A stretch of DNA of 64,000 bases, taken from the NCBI GenBank assembly GCA_020634115.1, contig JACKCH010000022.1, forward strand, positions 11,598 through 75,597, written 5' to 3'. The translations under genes and the position numbers were made by a program. The DNA is from Anaerolineaceae bacterium. Its GTDB lineage: Bacteria; Chloroflexota; Anaerolineae; Aggregatilineales; Phototrophicaceae. Positions within the stretch are counted from its first letter, which is position 1. Each line of letters opens with the position of its first letter. A model generated the notes under the pieces. The model did not search any database, was not told the DNA's origin, and saw only the letters and a program-made list of their open reading frames with translations. Below, piece after piece: positions 29,208 to 38,512 of the stretch.

Positions 29208-29690
29208 ATGCGAAAGTGGGTACTGCTGATCGGGTTGGTGGTTCTGGTAATGGGCGGATTTTTCATCGTTCAGACCAGGCAATTCCACGATAGCGAGATT
29301 GCCGCGCTGATAAGCCAATCCCAGGAACATGCTCTCGCCGCGCGTTACGATGATGCGGTGGCAGACCTGACCGCCGCGATTGAGATCGAGCCGGAAAACC
29401 CCGAACTGTACGTCCTGCGCGGGCAAATGTACCTGTACCTCTATGAGTGGGATGAGGTGTTGGCCGACTACAACGCCGCCATTGAACTCGACCCGGATTA
29501 CCCCGACGCCTATTTTTATCGTGGCATCCTCTACTATTCCATCCTCCAGACTGGGCAGGAACTCCGCCCGGAAGCGTGGGCCGACTTCCAGCATTATCTA
29601 GAACTCGCGCCCGCCGGGACGCACGCGGACGAGGCTGCCCGCTACGCTGCCACCGTCCAGGCGGAACTCGCCGCGCTGAACGATGATTAA
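29208..29690 (+). CDS. Membrane-anchored tetratricopeptide repeat protein
   Basis: 160 residues. Residues 4-20 form a hydrophobic signal anchor (KWVLLIGLVVLVMGGFFIV). Residues 45-120 hold about two TPR units: ARYDDAVADLTAAIEIEPENPELYVLRG, then a second copy with DYNAAIELDPDYPDAYFYRG. A shorter third unit (AWADFQHYLELAP) follows. TPRs are protein-binding scaffolds; the partner is unknown. The ATG at 29208 has AGGAG 9 bp upstream. A well-formed promoter and palindromic operator precede it. Confidence 0.88.
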   Translation: MRKWVLLIGLVVLVMGGFFIVQTRQFHDSEIAALISQSQEHALAARYDDAVADLTAAIEIEPENPELYVLRGQMYLYLYEWDEVLADYNAAIELDPDYPDAYFYRGILYYSILQTGQELRPEAWADFQHYLELAPAGTHADEAARYAATVQAELAALNDD

Positions 29691-29706
29691 GAAATAGATC
29701 AATCGC

Positions 29707-29735
29707 TTGGCGGCGTTTCACAAATACGGTACAAC
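29707..29735 (+). promoter_or_regulatory. Possible promoter of the penicillin acylase gene
   Basis: TTGGCG (29707-29712), 17 bp, TACAAC (29730-29735). A moderate match, correctly placed about 45 bp before the chosen start. Confidence 0.4.
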
Positions 29736-29786
29736 TAAGCCGGGAATAAAACCCTGATGCTATTTAATTTCCTAGGGAGTATTTGG

Positions 29787-32387
29787 ATGAAAATACTACG
29801 CATAATTTTATTAGTGTTGGTCGTGGTGGTGGTCATTGCCGTGCTGGGTGGCCTCTACATCTTTAACGACTGGACACGCGGCCCGCTGCCCCAGCAGAGC
29901 GGTGAAATCACGATTACCGCCGCCAGCGCACAGGCCGCCGGGAGCAGCAGTCTCACCGATTCAGTGGAGATTATTCGTGATGAATATGGTGTTCCCCACA
30001 TTTACGCCAGCAATACGCATGACTTGTTCTGGGCGCAAGGTTATACCCATGCGCAGGATCGTTGGTGGCAGATGGAGTTCTCACGCCATATCGGGAACGG
30101 TACGATCCAGGAACTTACCGGCAAAACCGACAGCCTGATTGGGACGGATGTCTTCATTCGCAAAGCCGGTTGGCGGCGGGCTGCTGAGCGTGACCTGGCG
30201 AGCTACACCGAAGAAGAAATCGCCCTGTTGCAGGCGTTTGCCGATGGAGTGAATACCTACATTATGAACCGCGACAAGGGCGACCTTGCGCTGGAATATA
30301 CGCTCCTGGGGTTGACCGGGGTCAACATCACGATTGAACCTTGGACTCCGGCGGATACGCTCGTCTGGACGAAGGTCATGGCCGACAACCTCAGTGGCAA
30401 CTGGGGCGAGGAACTGGATCGTTCCGATCTTTACGCGCAACTCGGTCAGGAAATGACCGATGAGTATGTCCGCCCCTGGCCGTTTGGCTACAAACCCACC
30501 ATTCTCCAGGCCGAAGACCTGCCTATCAGTGAGGACACACTGACAACGGCTCAAGCGACTCATATTGATGGCGTTGTCGGTGTAGATAGCACCTTTGCCA
30601 ATGATTACCGCAGCACAATGGCGACGATGTTCGGGGAAGGCGCGGGTATTGGCAGCAACAACTGGGTCATCAGCGGAAAGAAAACTGCCAGCGGAATGCC
30701 GCTCCTGGCGAATGACCCCCATCTGAGCATTCAGATGCCGTCTATCTGGTATGAAGTCGGTCTGCACTGCACCACTGTGGACGACTCCTGTCCGTTTGAT
30801 GTCGTCGGCTTTGCGTTCCCCGCCGCGCCGGGCGTGGTGATCGGCCACAACGCCAATATTGCTTGGGGTGTGACTAATGTCGGGCCGGACACACAAGACC
30901 TGTACATGATTAAGGTCAATCCCGATAACGATTTACAGTACGAATGGAATGGCGAATGGCGGGATATGACCGTCTATGATGAAGTTATCAATTTCGGTGA
31001 TGGGGAACCGCCGATGACCATTCAGGTGCGCGAAACGCACCTCGGCCCGATTATCAACGACAACAGTATTGACCCGGATACACACCTGCCGAGCGGCTTC
31101 AACAACACCGACCCGATGGCGCTGCGCTGGACAGCCTATGAATCCGGGACGATTTTCCGGGCGCTCATCATGCTCGACCAGGCCAGCAATTGGGAAGAAT
31201 TCCGCGAGGCGGCTAGCTGGTGGGATAGTCCCGCTCAGAATATCATTTATGCTGACGTAGAAGGGAACATCGGCTACCAGACACCGGGGATGATCCCGAT
31301 TCGTGCCGCCGGGCATTCCGGTCTGTTGCCGGTTCCCGGTTGGACGGATGAATACGAGTGGTTGGGCTATATCCCGTTTGACGATATGCCGCGCATCTTA
31401 AACCCGGAACGCGGCTATATCGCAACCGCGAATCAGGCCGTCGTGCCGCTGGAATACTACGACCAACTACGCGACAAGCTGGCCGACCAGTTTGGTGCAG
31501 ACTCCAACTATTTCATCGGCCAGGAGTGGGCTTATGGCTACCGCGCCCAGCGGATTGTCGAAATGTTAGAGGCCAGTGACCAGCACACCGCCGAAACCAT
31601 CCAGGCGATTCAGGGCGACAATAAGATGATTAGCGCCGAAGAACTCATGCCCTACCTGGAAGCGGTGAAGTTTGATACTGAGGACCTCACGAATGCTCGT
31701 GCCTGGCTGCTGGAGTGGGACTACCAATTGGACATGGACAGCCCGCAGGCCGCGCTCTATGGCTTCTTCTGGGTGAATCTGCTGAATGACCTGTATAACG
31801 ATCAGTTGGGTGATGTAATGAATGCAACGACCCGCGATCTGAGTATGTGGGCAACTTATGAACTGGCGCAAGACCCCGAAAACGCCTGGTGGGATGACAT
31901 CAACACGCCGGATGTGGTCGAAACCCGTGATGACATCCTGGTGCGTGCTTTTGCCGAAGGTTATCAGGCGGCAACGGACGCGCTCGGTGCGGATCGGGAC
32001 AAATGGCGCTGGGGCGATGTTCACACCGCCACCTTCGTCAGCAATCCGCTCGGCCTGAGTGGAATTGACCTGATTGAAAATATCGTCAATCGCGGCCCGG
32101 TTGCCACCAGTGGCGGCTCGGATGCGGTCAATGCCACCGGGTTTAGAGGAGTGAACAATGATTTTACGGTGCAGGCGCTGCCCTCCATGCGCATGATCGT
32201 GGACTTAAGTGACCTCACGCAAAGCCTGAGCATCCACACCACCGGGCAAAGCGGCCATCCCTACAGCGAACACTACGGCGACTTTATTGACCTGTGGCGC
32301 AACATCCAGTATCACCCGATGCTGTGGTCACGCGAACAGGTACAAGCTGCCGGGGCACAGACGCTCGTCCTGAAGCCGGGGAGCTAA
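29787..32387 (+). CDS. Penicillin acylase family protein (Ntn hydrolase)
   Basis: About 866 residues. A signal anchor covers residues 3-25. The alpha-chain region begins VEIIRDEYGVPHIYA and includes FWAQGYTHAQDRWWQME. The autocatalytic junction is at GSNNWVISG, where Ser290 would become the N-terminal nucleophile of the beta chain after self-cleavage. Beta-chain motifs include LLANDPHL, AAPGVVIGHN and NIAWGVTN, and near the C-terminus SMRMIVDLSD followed by GQSGHPYSEHYGD. Family enzymes cleave amides such as penicillins or acyl-homoserine lactones outside the membrane; the substrate here is unknown. ATG at 29787 follows GGGAG; an in-frame ATG at 29757 is less likely. A strong terminator follows. 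Confidence 0.92.
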   Translation: MKILRIILLVLVVVVVIAVLGGLYIFNDWTRGPLPQQSGEITITAASAQAAGSSSLTDSVEIIRDEYGVPHIYASNTHDLFWAQGYTHAQDRWWQMEFSRHIGNGTIQELTGKTDSLIGTDVFIRKAGWRRAAERDLASYTEEEIALLQAFADGVNTYIMNRDKGDLALEYTLLGLTGVNITIEPWTPADTLVWTKVMADNLSGNWGEELDRSDLYAQLGQEMTDEYVRPWPFGYKPTILQAEDLPISEDTLTTAQATHIDGVVGVDSTFANDYRSTMATMFGEGAGIGSNNWVISGKKTASGMPLLANDPHLSIQMPSIWYEVGLHCTTVDDSCPFDVVGFAFPAAPGVVIGHNANIAWGVTNVGPDTQDLYMIKVNPDNDLQYEWNGEWRDMTVYDEVINFGDGEPPMTIQVRETHLGPIINDNSIDPDTHLPSGFNNTDPMALRWTAYESGTIFRALIMLDQASNWEEFREAASWWDSPAQNIIYADVEGNIGYQTPGMIPIRAAGHSGLLPVPGWTDEYEWLGYIPFDDMPRILNPERGYIATANQAVVPLEYYDQLRDKLADQFGADSNYFIGQEWAYGYRAQRIVEMLEASDQHTAETIQAIQGDNKMISAEELMPYLEAVKFDTEDLTNARAWLLEWDYQLDMDSPQAALYGFFWVNLLNDLYNDQLGDVMNATTRDLSMWATYELAQDPENAWWDDINTPDVVETRDDILVRAFAEGYQAATDALGADRDKWRWGDVHTATFVSNPLGLSGIDLIENIVNRGPVATSGGSDAVNATGFRGVNNDFTVQALPSMRMIVDLSDLTQSLSIHTTGQSGHPYSEHYGDFIDLWRNIQYHPMLWSREQVQAAGAQTLVLKPGS

Positions 32388-32417
32388 ACAGTCATACCGG
32401 CACTTTAATAAACGACA

Positions 32418-32450
32418 AGGGGCGAATCACCGATTCGCCCCTGCTTTTTT
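32418..32450 (+). terminator. Rho-independent terminator
   Basis: AGGGGCGAATC (32418-32428) pairs perfectly with GATTCGCCCCT (32432-32442) and is followed by GCTTTTTT, 31 bp after the penicillin acylase stop. The stem resembles the dispersed CGCCCCT palindromes, so the terminator may derive from one. Confidence 0.85.
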
Positions 32451-32479
32451 CTAAGCGCGTTGTCGTATGTTTTCAAGGC

Positions 32480-32510
32480 GGGCGCAATGTATTGCACCCC
32501 TACGAATCTC
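32480..32510. repeat. Dispersed palindromic repeat, copy 2
   Basis: GGGCGCAAT and ATTGCACCCC are imperfect inverted arms followed by TACGAATCTC. The same 3' end, with one change, occurs at 40339-40369. Confidence 0.6.
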
Positions 32511-32539
32511 ACCGGTTGGATTATCTTCGATAACCTACT

Positions 32540-32773
32540 TTAGAACACGATTCGCCCGGTTGCCAGCAGCAGCGCCAGCCCGATAATGGCGACATTCATG
32601 AACAGGAAAATCGAGAGGAACATCCGCTCAACGGCGGTCATCCCCAGAAACAGTTTGGTTACTTTCGCTTCCTGATCTTCCTTGAGGACGATTTCATTAT
32701 CCTGATCAAAATCGAAGTCAAAATCCTCGGTACTTTGGCGTAACACACTGAGATCGTCTTGTTCTTTCGTCAT
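32540..32773 (-). CDS. Small single-pass membrane protein of unknown function
   Basis: 77 residues. An acidic, cytoplasm-like N-terminal half (STEDFDFDFDQDNEIVLKED) is followed by an amphipathic linker and one membrane segment at about 52-74 (LSIFLFMNVAIIGLALLLAT). No family is recognised. It lies 68 bp downstream of the membrane protein at 32842 on the same strand, has AGGAG upstream, and may be in one transcript with that gene and birA. Confidence 0.65.
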   Translation of the reverse strand: MTKEQDDLSVLRQSTEDFDFDFDQDNEIVLKEDQEAKVTKLFLGMTAVERMFLSIFLFMNVAIIGLALLLATGRIVF

Positions 32774-32841
32774 GTAGCCGCGTCTCCTAATGGTGTATCC
32801 CTGTCAGCATACCTGTAGCATAGTTCAGAAGCGAAAACGTG

Positions 32842-34215
32842 TCAATTCGCCCGTAGCCATACCCCGTCCACCAGTCGGAACAGGACTTCCGCCAGGATCG
32901 TCTCTGGACCATCGCCAACTTGCATGACCGCCCGTAACTGGGGCGAACCATCCGCGCCGGTTTCTGCCACTACCGACACAACCGTCTTATTCTGCTCGGT
33001 GGGCAGGGTGTTAAAACGAGTCGCCATCAGGTTGACCACCTGTTCATCACGGGTGTCGTACAGACGCACAAAATTGTCCTGGTCGCGCTGGCGAATCAAC
33101 TGGTCTTCCAGCAGTACGCGCCAGGTGAGGTAGTCGCGCCAGTCGAGATTGAGTTGGTTGAGTGCGCCGCTGCCCGTGACCGTACTCAGGATGCGAACAT
33201 CCGAGTTGGGTTGCATAGTGCGTATCAATTGCCCAACTGCCGCGCTCCCGTAGTTTTGGGCCAGGCTGTCCATGAGAAAGGCGTTCGTGTTGTACTGGAT
33301 GAACTGTCCCACCAGCCAGGAAATGGCCGCCTGTCTCAGGTAATCGGCGTCGGCGGGGTAGGTGGGCTGCATGTTATTCGAGGCGGTTGCGACCAACCGT
33401 TCCGCCAACAGAGTCGCCGTTTGCAGTTGCAGGGCGGTATCAAACGGCATATCGGCCCGCGCCCGCGTCACATAGGGCGAAGGGAATTGCAGCAGCCAGG
33501 GATTGCTCGCGCCCCAGGATACGGTCAGCCCTTCAGTCGGCAGGACATCCACTGTGAGATGCGGAGGCGTCACGCAGCCGAGTACCGCGCATCCGGTTTC
33601 GACCCACCGCTCAAGCTGGCTGCTGAGTTGGGTCGTCAGCGGCGCATCAACTTCCCGGTAACGTACTGTGACATAGGTTCCCTCGCGGGTCGCCACATCC
33701 CCCCAGAAGGTGTAATCAGGTGGGACATGCCGCCACCCATCATCGTAGCGCCAGTAAAACCAAATCTGGATATACGGGACTCCGGCAATAATCTCTTCCA
33801 CTGCCACCCGCGCCCGCGTCTTATCAATGGTGATGTCGCGGATCGTCCCGGTCAGTTGGACTTGTTCCTGGAGCTTGAGGTCCTGGTAAGCATTAAAGGT
33901 CTGCTCCTGCCGCCGCAGCCAGTCGCCGGACGCGCTCCGCTGGGCTTCGGAAAACGCTTGCCAGTCTCCCAGGCGCAGTGCGGTCACTTCGGCCTCAACC
34001 GTGTTGCGCAGTGCCTGCTCGATCTGGTCGTCAATCATATCCAAACGCAGCCGGATTCCGCCCACCACCGCGCCGATGATGACCAGCACGATCAGCACAA
34101 AAATGATGAGCCGGATACGCGCCCGCCGCCGTCTGCGGGCGGCTGCCGGGTCTTCCCCGGTATTGCGTACCTGCGTCTGCTCCGCCTCAATCTCCCAGTC
34201 CAGCCGGACTCCCAT
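32842..34215 (-). CDS. Membrane-anchored protein of unknown function
   Basis: 457 residues. A basic stretch (ARRRRRARIR, about 25-34) precedes one membrane segment at about 35-55, so the bulk is probably extracytoplasmic. The outer part has repeated weak units with IWFYWRYDDGWRHVPPDYTF and a domain with two cysteines (GCAVLGC). I do not recognise a catalytic motif, although the VERLVATAS...SWLVGQFIQY region has helices like a membrane-anchored peptidase. The start at 34215 is only 2 bp after the birA stop, with AGGAG inside the birA end, so translation is likely coupled. Confidence 0.75.
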   Translation of the reverse strand: MGVRLDWEIEAEQTQVRNTGEDPAAARRRRRARIRLIIFVLIVLVIIGAVVGGIRLRLDMIDDQIEQALRNTVEAEVTALRLGDWQAFSEAQRSASGDWLRRQEQTFNAYQDLKLQEQVQLTGTIRDITIDKTRARVAVEEIIAGVPYIQIWFYWRYDDGWRHVPPDYTFWGDVATREGTYVTVRYREVDAPLTTQLSSQLERWVETGCAVLGCVTPPHLTVDVLPTEGLTVSWGASNPWLLQFPSPYVTRARADMPFDTALQLQTATLLAERLVATASNNMQPTYPADADYLRQAAISWLVGQFIQYNTNAFLMDSLAQNYGSAAVGQLIRTMQPNSDVRILSTVTGSGALNQLNLDWRDYLTWRVLLEDQLIRQRDQDNFVRLYDTRDEQVVNLMATRFNTLPTEQNKTVVSVVAETGADGSPQLRAVMQVGDGPETILAEVLFRLVDGVWLRAN

Positions 34216-34217
34216 GT

Positions 34218-34967
34218 TCAGCTCCTATCCTCTACCATCACATCCCCCGCGATCACCCGGTGCAATTGGTCGTCTGCTGTGCGAATAACTAGCGCCCCAT
34301 CTGGGGTGACATCCTCCGCTGTTCCGATCAGCCCGCCAGCCGTGATCGGCTGCCCCAGCGTGACTAACCGCCTTTTCCAGGTCTGGAACAGTTCCCCTGT
34401 CCCCAACCGTCTCTCCCAGAAATCTACCCGCGCCAGCAGCGCCACCAATAAATCCGTTCGATCAACCGGGCGGCTTAACGCCGGTTCGATGCTGATCGCC
34501 CGCGCTGCCAGTTCACCCGCGCTGAAGTCCACCCGCACGTTAATACCCATCCCCAATACGACTCCGGCCAGTTTGTCACCAGCCCAGGCCGCTTCGCTCA
34601 GGATGCCGGAGACTTTGCGGCGGTTAATCTGCACGTCATTCGGCCATTTGATGCCACAGTCCGCCAGCCCCAATCCCACCAGCATATCATAGATCGCCAG
34701 CGCCCCCAGCATGGTGATTTGCGGTAAATCCTCCGGCCTGGGGCGCAGAATCAGCGAAACCGCCAGCGCCACGCCCGGCGGAGTCCGCCAGACCCGCCCC
34801 AGCCGCCCGCGTCCCTTGTGCTGTTCATCAGCAATCACGACTGACCCGGCTGCCGCGCCCTCATACAGCCAGGCCAGCGCCAGGTCGTTACTGCTATCCA
34901 CCTGGGGGTAGAAACGCACCGGATGCGGGGCAAGTCTGGCCTGGAGTTCGTCTTCACGCAGCGTCAT
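34218..34967 (-). CDS. birA: Biotin--[acetyl-CoA-carboxylase] ligase, class I
   Basis: 249 residues. It activates biotin with ATP and joins it to the carrier lysine of biotin-dependent carboxylases. The biotinyl-AMP loop is GRGRLGRVWRTPPG (about 52-65), followed by ALAVSLILRP, the KWPNDV catalytic block with its lysine, and KVSGILSE. There is no N-terminal helix-turn-helix, so it is a class I enzyme without the repressor role of E. coli BirA. It is followed 2 bp later by an unknown membrane protein gene. Confidence 0.93.
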   Translation of the reverse strand: MTLREDELQARLAPHPVRFYPQVDSSNDLALAWLYEGAAAGSVVIADEQHKGRGRLGRVWRTPPGVALAVSLILRPRPEDLPQITMLGALAIYDMLVGLGLADCGIKWPNDVQINRRKVSGILSEAAWAGDKLAGVVLGMGINVRVDFSAGELAARAISIEPALSRPVDRTDLLVALLARVDFWERRLGTGELFQTWKRRLVTLGQPITAGGLIGTAEDVTPDGALVIRTADDQLHRVIAGDVMVEDRS

Positions 34968-35036
34968 CGCCGCTTATTCCTTAGGCGTCTTGTACATAAT
35001 GCCTGATTCTACCATGCCATTTTCCGTCTACATAGC

Positions 35037-35065
35037 TTGTAAGCGGGGTGCGCCGCTCTTATACT
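35037..35065 (+). promoter_or_regulatory. Promoter of the HIT-thiolase operon
   Basis: TTGTAA (35037-35042), a 17-bp spacer and TATACT (35060-35065), placed 45 bp upstream of the HIT gene ATG. Confidence 0.55.
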
Positions 35066-35110
35066 TAATAAAAGTTGTGCAGTTGATCCACGCACATAAT
35101 CGAGACGGAC

Positions 35111-35632
35111 ATGGATAAACACCTTTGGACACCCTGGCGCATGGCTTATATTCGTGGCGATAAAGAACCAGCGGGAAACTGTGTGTTTTGCGCCAAAGCA
35201 CACACCGACGATGATGCCTCTGAGATGATCGTTGCTCGCTCTGCTTATGTGTATGTCACCTTGAACCGTTACCCCTATAACAACGGTCATTTGCTGGTTG
35301 TCCCCTACGCCCACATCGAATCGCAGGAAGTGATGCCACCGGAAGCCCTTACCGACCTCATGGTGACGGTTAATCGGGCGCTGGCGGTGCTGCGCCAAGC
35401 CTATCAACCGGCGGGCTTTAATCTGGGTGTGAACCTGGGTGCGGATGCGGGAGCCGGTATCGCCGCGCATTATCACTTTCACATCGTCCCACGCTGGCCG
35501 GGCGATTCTAACTTCATGAGCGTGGTCGGCGCGACGCGCGTTATCCCCGATACGCTCGATAACACTTATACCGAACTCAAAGCCATCTGGCATGATTTAT
35601 ACGAAGAAGAGGAAGAAGAACATGGCGAGTAA
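35111..35632 (+). CDS. HIT family hydrolase/phosphorylase (Ap4A-type)
   Basis: 173 residues. The histidine triad is His120-His122-His124 in HYHFHIVPRW. An N-terminal CVFC pair and the strand YPYNNGHLLVVPYAH are also typical. Its form (W-rich start, CxxC, long C-terminus) resembles bacterial and mycobacterial Ap4A phosphorylase-like HIT proteins that split dinucleoside polyphosphates. The C-terminus is a run of glutamates whose GAA/GAG codons also serve as the ribosome-binding site of the thiolase. The two genes overlap by 11 bp. Confidence 0.92.
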   Translation: MDKHLWTPWRMAYIRGDKEPAGNCVFCAKAHTDDDASEMIVARSAYVYVTLNRYPYNNGHLLVVPYAHIESQEVMPPEALTDLMVTVNRALAVLRQAYQPAGFNLGVNLGADAGAGIAAHYHFHIVPRWPGDSNFMSVVGATRVIPDTLDNTYTELKAIWHDLYEEEEEEHGE

Positions 35633-36836
35633 TGGAAAGAATCCACGTGAGGCGGTTATTCTGGGCAGCGCCCGGACGCCGCAGGGTAAATTCCTGGGGG
35701 CACTGTCGTCGCTTACGGCGGCAGAACTGGGACAGATTGCCTTTCGCGCCGCTGTTGAGCGCAGCGGCGTCAACAGCGCCGATATTGACGAGGTGATCCT
35801 GGGGAATGTGGTTGCCGCCGGAACGGGGCAGGCGCTCCCCCGACAAGTGAGCCTGGGCGCGGGCATTCCGCACCATGTCGGCGGGATGGCCGTCAATAAG
35901 GTGTGCGGCAGCGGTCTGAAGAGCGTGATGCTGGCGGCGAACGCGATCAAATCTGAGGATGGCGACCTGTATCTGGTGGGCGGCACGGAGAGCATGAGCA
36001 ACGCGCCTTACCTGAGCTACAACATGCGTACAGGCAACAAGTATGGCGAAGTCAAAATGGTGGACGCGCTCCAGCATGATGCCCTGTGGTGTGCTTTGTG
36101 TGATTGGGGCATGGGCAACGCAGCGGAGTTCATCGCTCGCGAAGTGGGGGTCAGCCGCCAGGAGATGGACGAACTCGCTTTCCGCAGTCACCAGTTAGCG
36201 ACCCAGGCAACCGAATCCGGCAAGTTCATGGCGGAAATTGTCCCAGTGACGATCAAAGGTCGTAAGGGAGATACAGTGGTAGACCGTGACGAGGGCATTC
36301 GCCCCGATACCACGCTGGAGGTGTTGGCGAAACTGCGCCCAGCCTTTGAGGAAGGTGGCAGTGTCACCGCCGGGAACGCCCCTGGCATGAATGATGGTGC
36401 GTCGGCGCTGGTCGTCAGCAGTCGGGACTATGCCGAACAGCACGGCCACCAGCCCATCGCCCGCGTGGTTGGCTACGGGCAGGCGGCGGTAGAACCGGCC
36501 TGGCTGTTTTATGCACCGGTGAAGGCCATCCCGGTTGCGTTGCAGCGTGCCGGGTGGACGATGGAAGACGTAGACCTGTTCGAGTTGAACGAAGCGTTCG
36601 CCGCTCAGGTGATGGCGGATATTAAGGGTCTGGCGAAGGACGGTTACGACCTGCCGATGGAGAAACTCAACGTCAACGGCGGCGCGATTGCTCTCGGCCA
36701 CCCGGTGGGTGCCAGCGGGGCGCGGGTGCTGATTACGCTCATTCACGCCCTGCAAGACCGGGGACTCAAGCGTGGTCTGGCGGCGCTGTGCCTGGGTGGT
36801 GCGGAAGCCGTCGCCCTGGCGGTGGAATTGGAATAA
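35622..36836 (+). CDS. Acetyl-CoA acetyltransferase (thiolase)
   Basis: About 404 residues. It condenses or cleaves acyl-CoA by ping-pong chemistry. The nucleophile is Cys95 (VCGSGLKS), the NEAFA and GGAIALGHPVGASGAR blocks carry the catalytic Asn and His, and the second cysteine is in ALCLGGAEA. Closest in form to biosynthetic AtoB/PhaA-type enzymes, but the direction cannot be told from sequence. ATG at 35622 is chosen for its purine-rich site; an upstream in-frame ATG at 35592 lies deep in the HIT gene. Its last 36 coding bases recur at 38513-38551. Confidence 0.93.
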   Translation: MASNGKNPREAVILGSARTPQGKFLGALSSLTAAELGQIAFRAAVERSGVNSADIDEVILGNVVAAGTGQALPRQVSLGAGIPHHVGGMAVNKVCGSGLKSVMLAANAIKSEDGDLYLVGGTESMSNAPYLSYNMRTGNKYGEVKMVDALQHDALWCALCDWGMGNAAEFIAREVGVSRQEMDELAFRSHQLATQATESGKFMAEIVPVTIKGRKGDTVVDRDEGIRPDTTLEVLAKLRPAFEEGGSVTAGNAPGMNDGASALVVSSRDYAEQHGHQPIARVVGYGQAAVEPAWLFYAPVKAIPVALQRAGWTMEDVDLFELNEAFAAQVMADIKGLAKDGYDLPMEKLNVNGGAIALGHPVGASGARVLITLIHALQDRGLKRGLAALCLGGAEAVALAVELE

Positions 36837-36839
36837 CGC
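36801..36839 (+). repeat. Direct repeat, copy 1 (thiolase 3' end)
   Basis: These 39 bp cover the last 11 codons and stop of the thiolase plus 3 bp. A copy with 3 mismatches lies at 38513-38551, on the far side of the WD40 gene. All three differences are synonymous in the thiolase frame. Confidence 0.75.
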
Positions 36840-36877
36840 CTTTAAATTCACTCTTTTGGTGAGTGATTCCAGCAGAT

Positions 36878-36921
36878 AAAGCCCTTTTCTGGCACGTAAG
36901 GTGATCGGAAGAGGGCTTTTT
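36878..36921 (+). terminator. Rho-independent terminator after the thiolase
   Basis: AAAGCCCT at 36878 and AGGGCTTT at about 36912-36919 form a long, interrupted hairpin ending in a short T-run. Confidence 0.6.
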
Positions 36922-37056
36922 AATGTGGTGATTTGTCGGCCAGGTCTAATTTATAGTATTGTAAAGACTGATGGGCGGAGACTTCTTCCTTTTTTAGAAT
37001 TGCCTCAGCTGGTTGATTGGTTCGCGTGATTGAATTCGACCATTGGAGAGAAATAA

Positions 37057-38487
37057 ATGAAAATAAAAACAGGTTGGATCGGATTTTTGTGTTTTATGAC
37101 AAGTATTTTCAGCATGGGTTTCGTGGCTGCTCAGGGCAACGACCATGTAGGTGTTTATGTTTCAGTTCAGATCGCCTCATCGGATAGTCTGGATCAAGAA
37201 GACTTACAGGAAATCATTGATGCTGTTCCTGATGAATGGCTTGGCGACTCTGATGCGACATCCCGGTATGAGATACGCTTGATTCCCTCGGTGATTGCGC
37301 GTGAAGATTGTCATTACACGGTCAACAGCCTTCCTGTGACGTTGTTTCAAAAAAGGGTAGATATACAGGTTGTCATTACCGATCTTGTGAGCCAGGAACG
37401 GATTGGCATCCGTGCTTTTGATGGAGATGAGCCGTTTGGATGTCCCGCAGGAGGCGTTTTCCAGACGATCAACGGCGTTCCAGTCAATAAAACCAATTAC
37501 TATTTGCCCGACACTGATGGTTTCGTGGAATGGCTAAGAGACCAGATGGCCGATCTCCCCGACCTGGTGACGGGATTGGTCTTTCAGATTGGGGCATTGA
37601 GAATTAATGACGAAGTGAAAAGCCTCTCCTGGAGTCCTGATGAACAGTATATTGTCACGGCTGGTGAGGAATCCATCGCGCGGATTTGGGATAGTCACAC
37701 GGGCGAAGAACGGTTTCAACTGGAAGGCCATGATGATGACCTCAGTTTCGTATCATTCAGCCCCGACGGTAGGGTTATTGCCACTGGAGATATGTACGGA
37801 GCAGCCAATATCTGGAGTGTGGATAGCAGGGCGATCCTGTTTAGCCTGGATAAACAGTTTGGCGAAATTACCAGCATTGACTTCAGCCCAGATCATCAAC
37901 TGATCGCTACTGGAACAGTAGCTGAAGTCCACGTATGGGATGCGGCTACCGGCAGAGAGCGATGGACAACAATAGTTATCGAGGTTTTCAGCGTCAAATT
38001 CAGCTCAGATGGTCGTCTTTTAATGGTGGGTACCGGGACATCGGGCGTGATGGTGTTTGATGCACAGTCCGGGGATGTGTTGGTTGAAGGTCTTCGCGGA
38101 GAAGATTCATACAAACATATCGCGGTAAGCCCGGATAATCAGTTTATTGCGCTATCAGGCACGGAGGGCGATTTACGCATCTGGGATTTTGAACAGGATG
38201 CCACAATCACCCTTTCAGGACATACGGATGAGATAACCGGTGTGGCGTATAGCCCGGATGGTAATATCTTGCTTTCGTCTGGACTGGATGGCACAATCCG
38301 GTTCTGGAAAACAGATACCTGGGAAGAAGTTTACACGCTGCCTTTCGATCCAGAAGAGCCAATCAATACGCTCGCTTTTAACGCAACGGGCGACAAAATA
38401 ATCGTTTCTCAAATCATTGGCACTTTTGGGGCCGAAACCAACATCAGTATATGGGATGTGTCGAACATCACGCATTTGCCCGGATAG
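37057..38487 (+). CDS. Secreted WD40 beta-propeller protein
   Basis: 476 residues. A signal peptide (WIGFLCFMTSIFSMGFVAAQG) ends near residue 26. Residues 27-170 form an unrecognised domain with two likely disulfide cysteines (EDCHYTV, FGCPAGG). The rest is a seven-bladed-type propeller with repeats such as SLSWSPDEQYIVTAGEE.ARIWD, VAYSPDGNILLSSGLDGTIRFW and VSFSPDGRVIATGDMYGAANIW. WD40 propellers bind proteins or ligands and are common sensor modules in complex bacteria. It sits between two copies of the thiolase 3' end and is followed by a TIR-FGE gene. Bases are visibly AT-richer than in the thiolase. Confidence 0.9.
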   Translation: MKIKTGWIGFLCFMTSIFSMGFVAAQGNDHVGVYVSVQIASSDSLDQEDLQEIIDAVPDEWLGDSDATSRYEIRLIPSVIAREDCHYTVNSLPVTLFQKRVDIQVVITDLVSQERIGIRAFDGDEPFGCPAGGVFQTINGVPVNKTNYYLPDTDGFVEWLRDQMADLPDLVTGLVFQIGALRINDEVKSLSWSPDEQYIVTAGEESIARIWDSHTGEERFQLEGHDDDLSFVSFSPDGRVIATGDMYGAANIWSVDSRAILFSLDKQFGEITSIDFSPDHQLIATGTVAEVHVWDAATGRERWTTIVIEVFSVKFSSDGRLLMVGTGTSGVMVFDAQSGDVLVEGLRGEDSYKHIAVSPDNQFIALSGTEGDLRIWDFEQDATITLSGHTDEITGVAYSPDGNILLSSGLDGTIRFWKTDTWEEVYTLPFDPEEPINTLAFNATGDKIIVSQIIGTFGAETNISIWDVSNITHLPG

Positions 38488-38512
38488 GGGGGCATTCTTC
38501 CTCGCGTAGTAT

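Noticed and set aside
33154..34692. 512-codon plus-strand open frame
   Set aside because: It is the antisense shadow of birA and the membrane protein, which have clear family or membrane features and good ribosome-binding sites.
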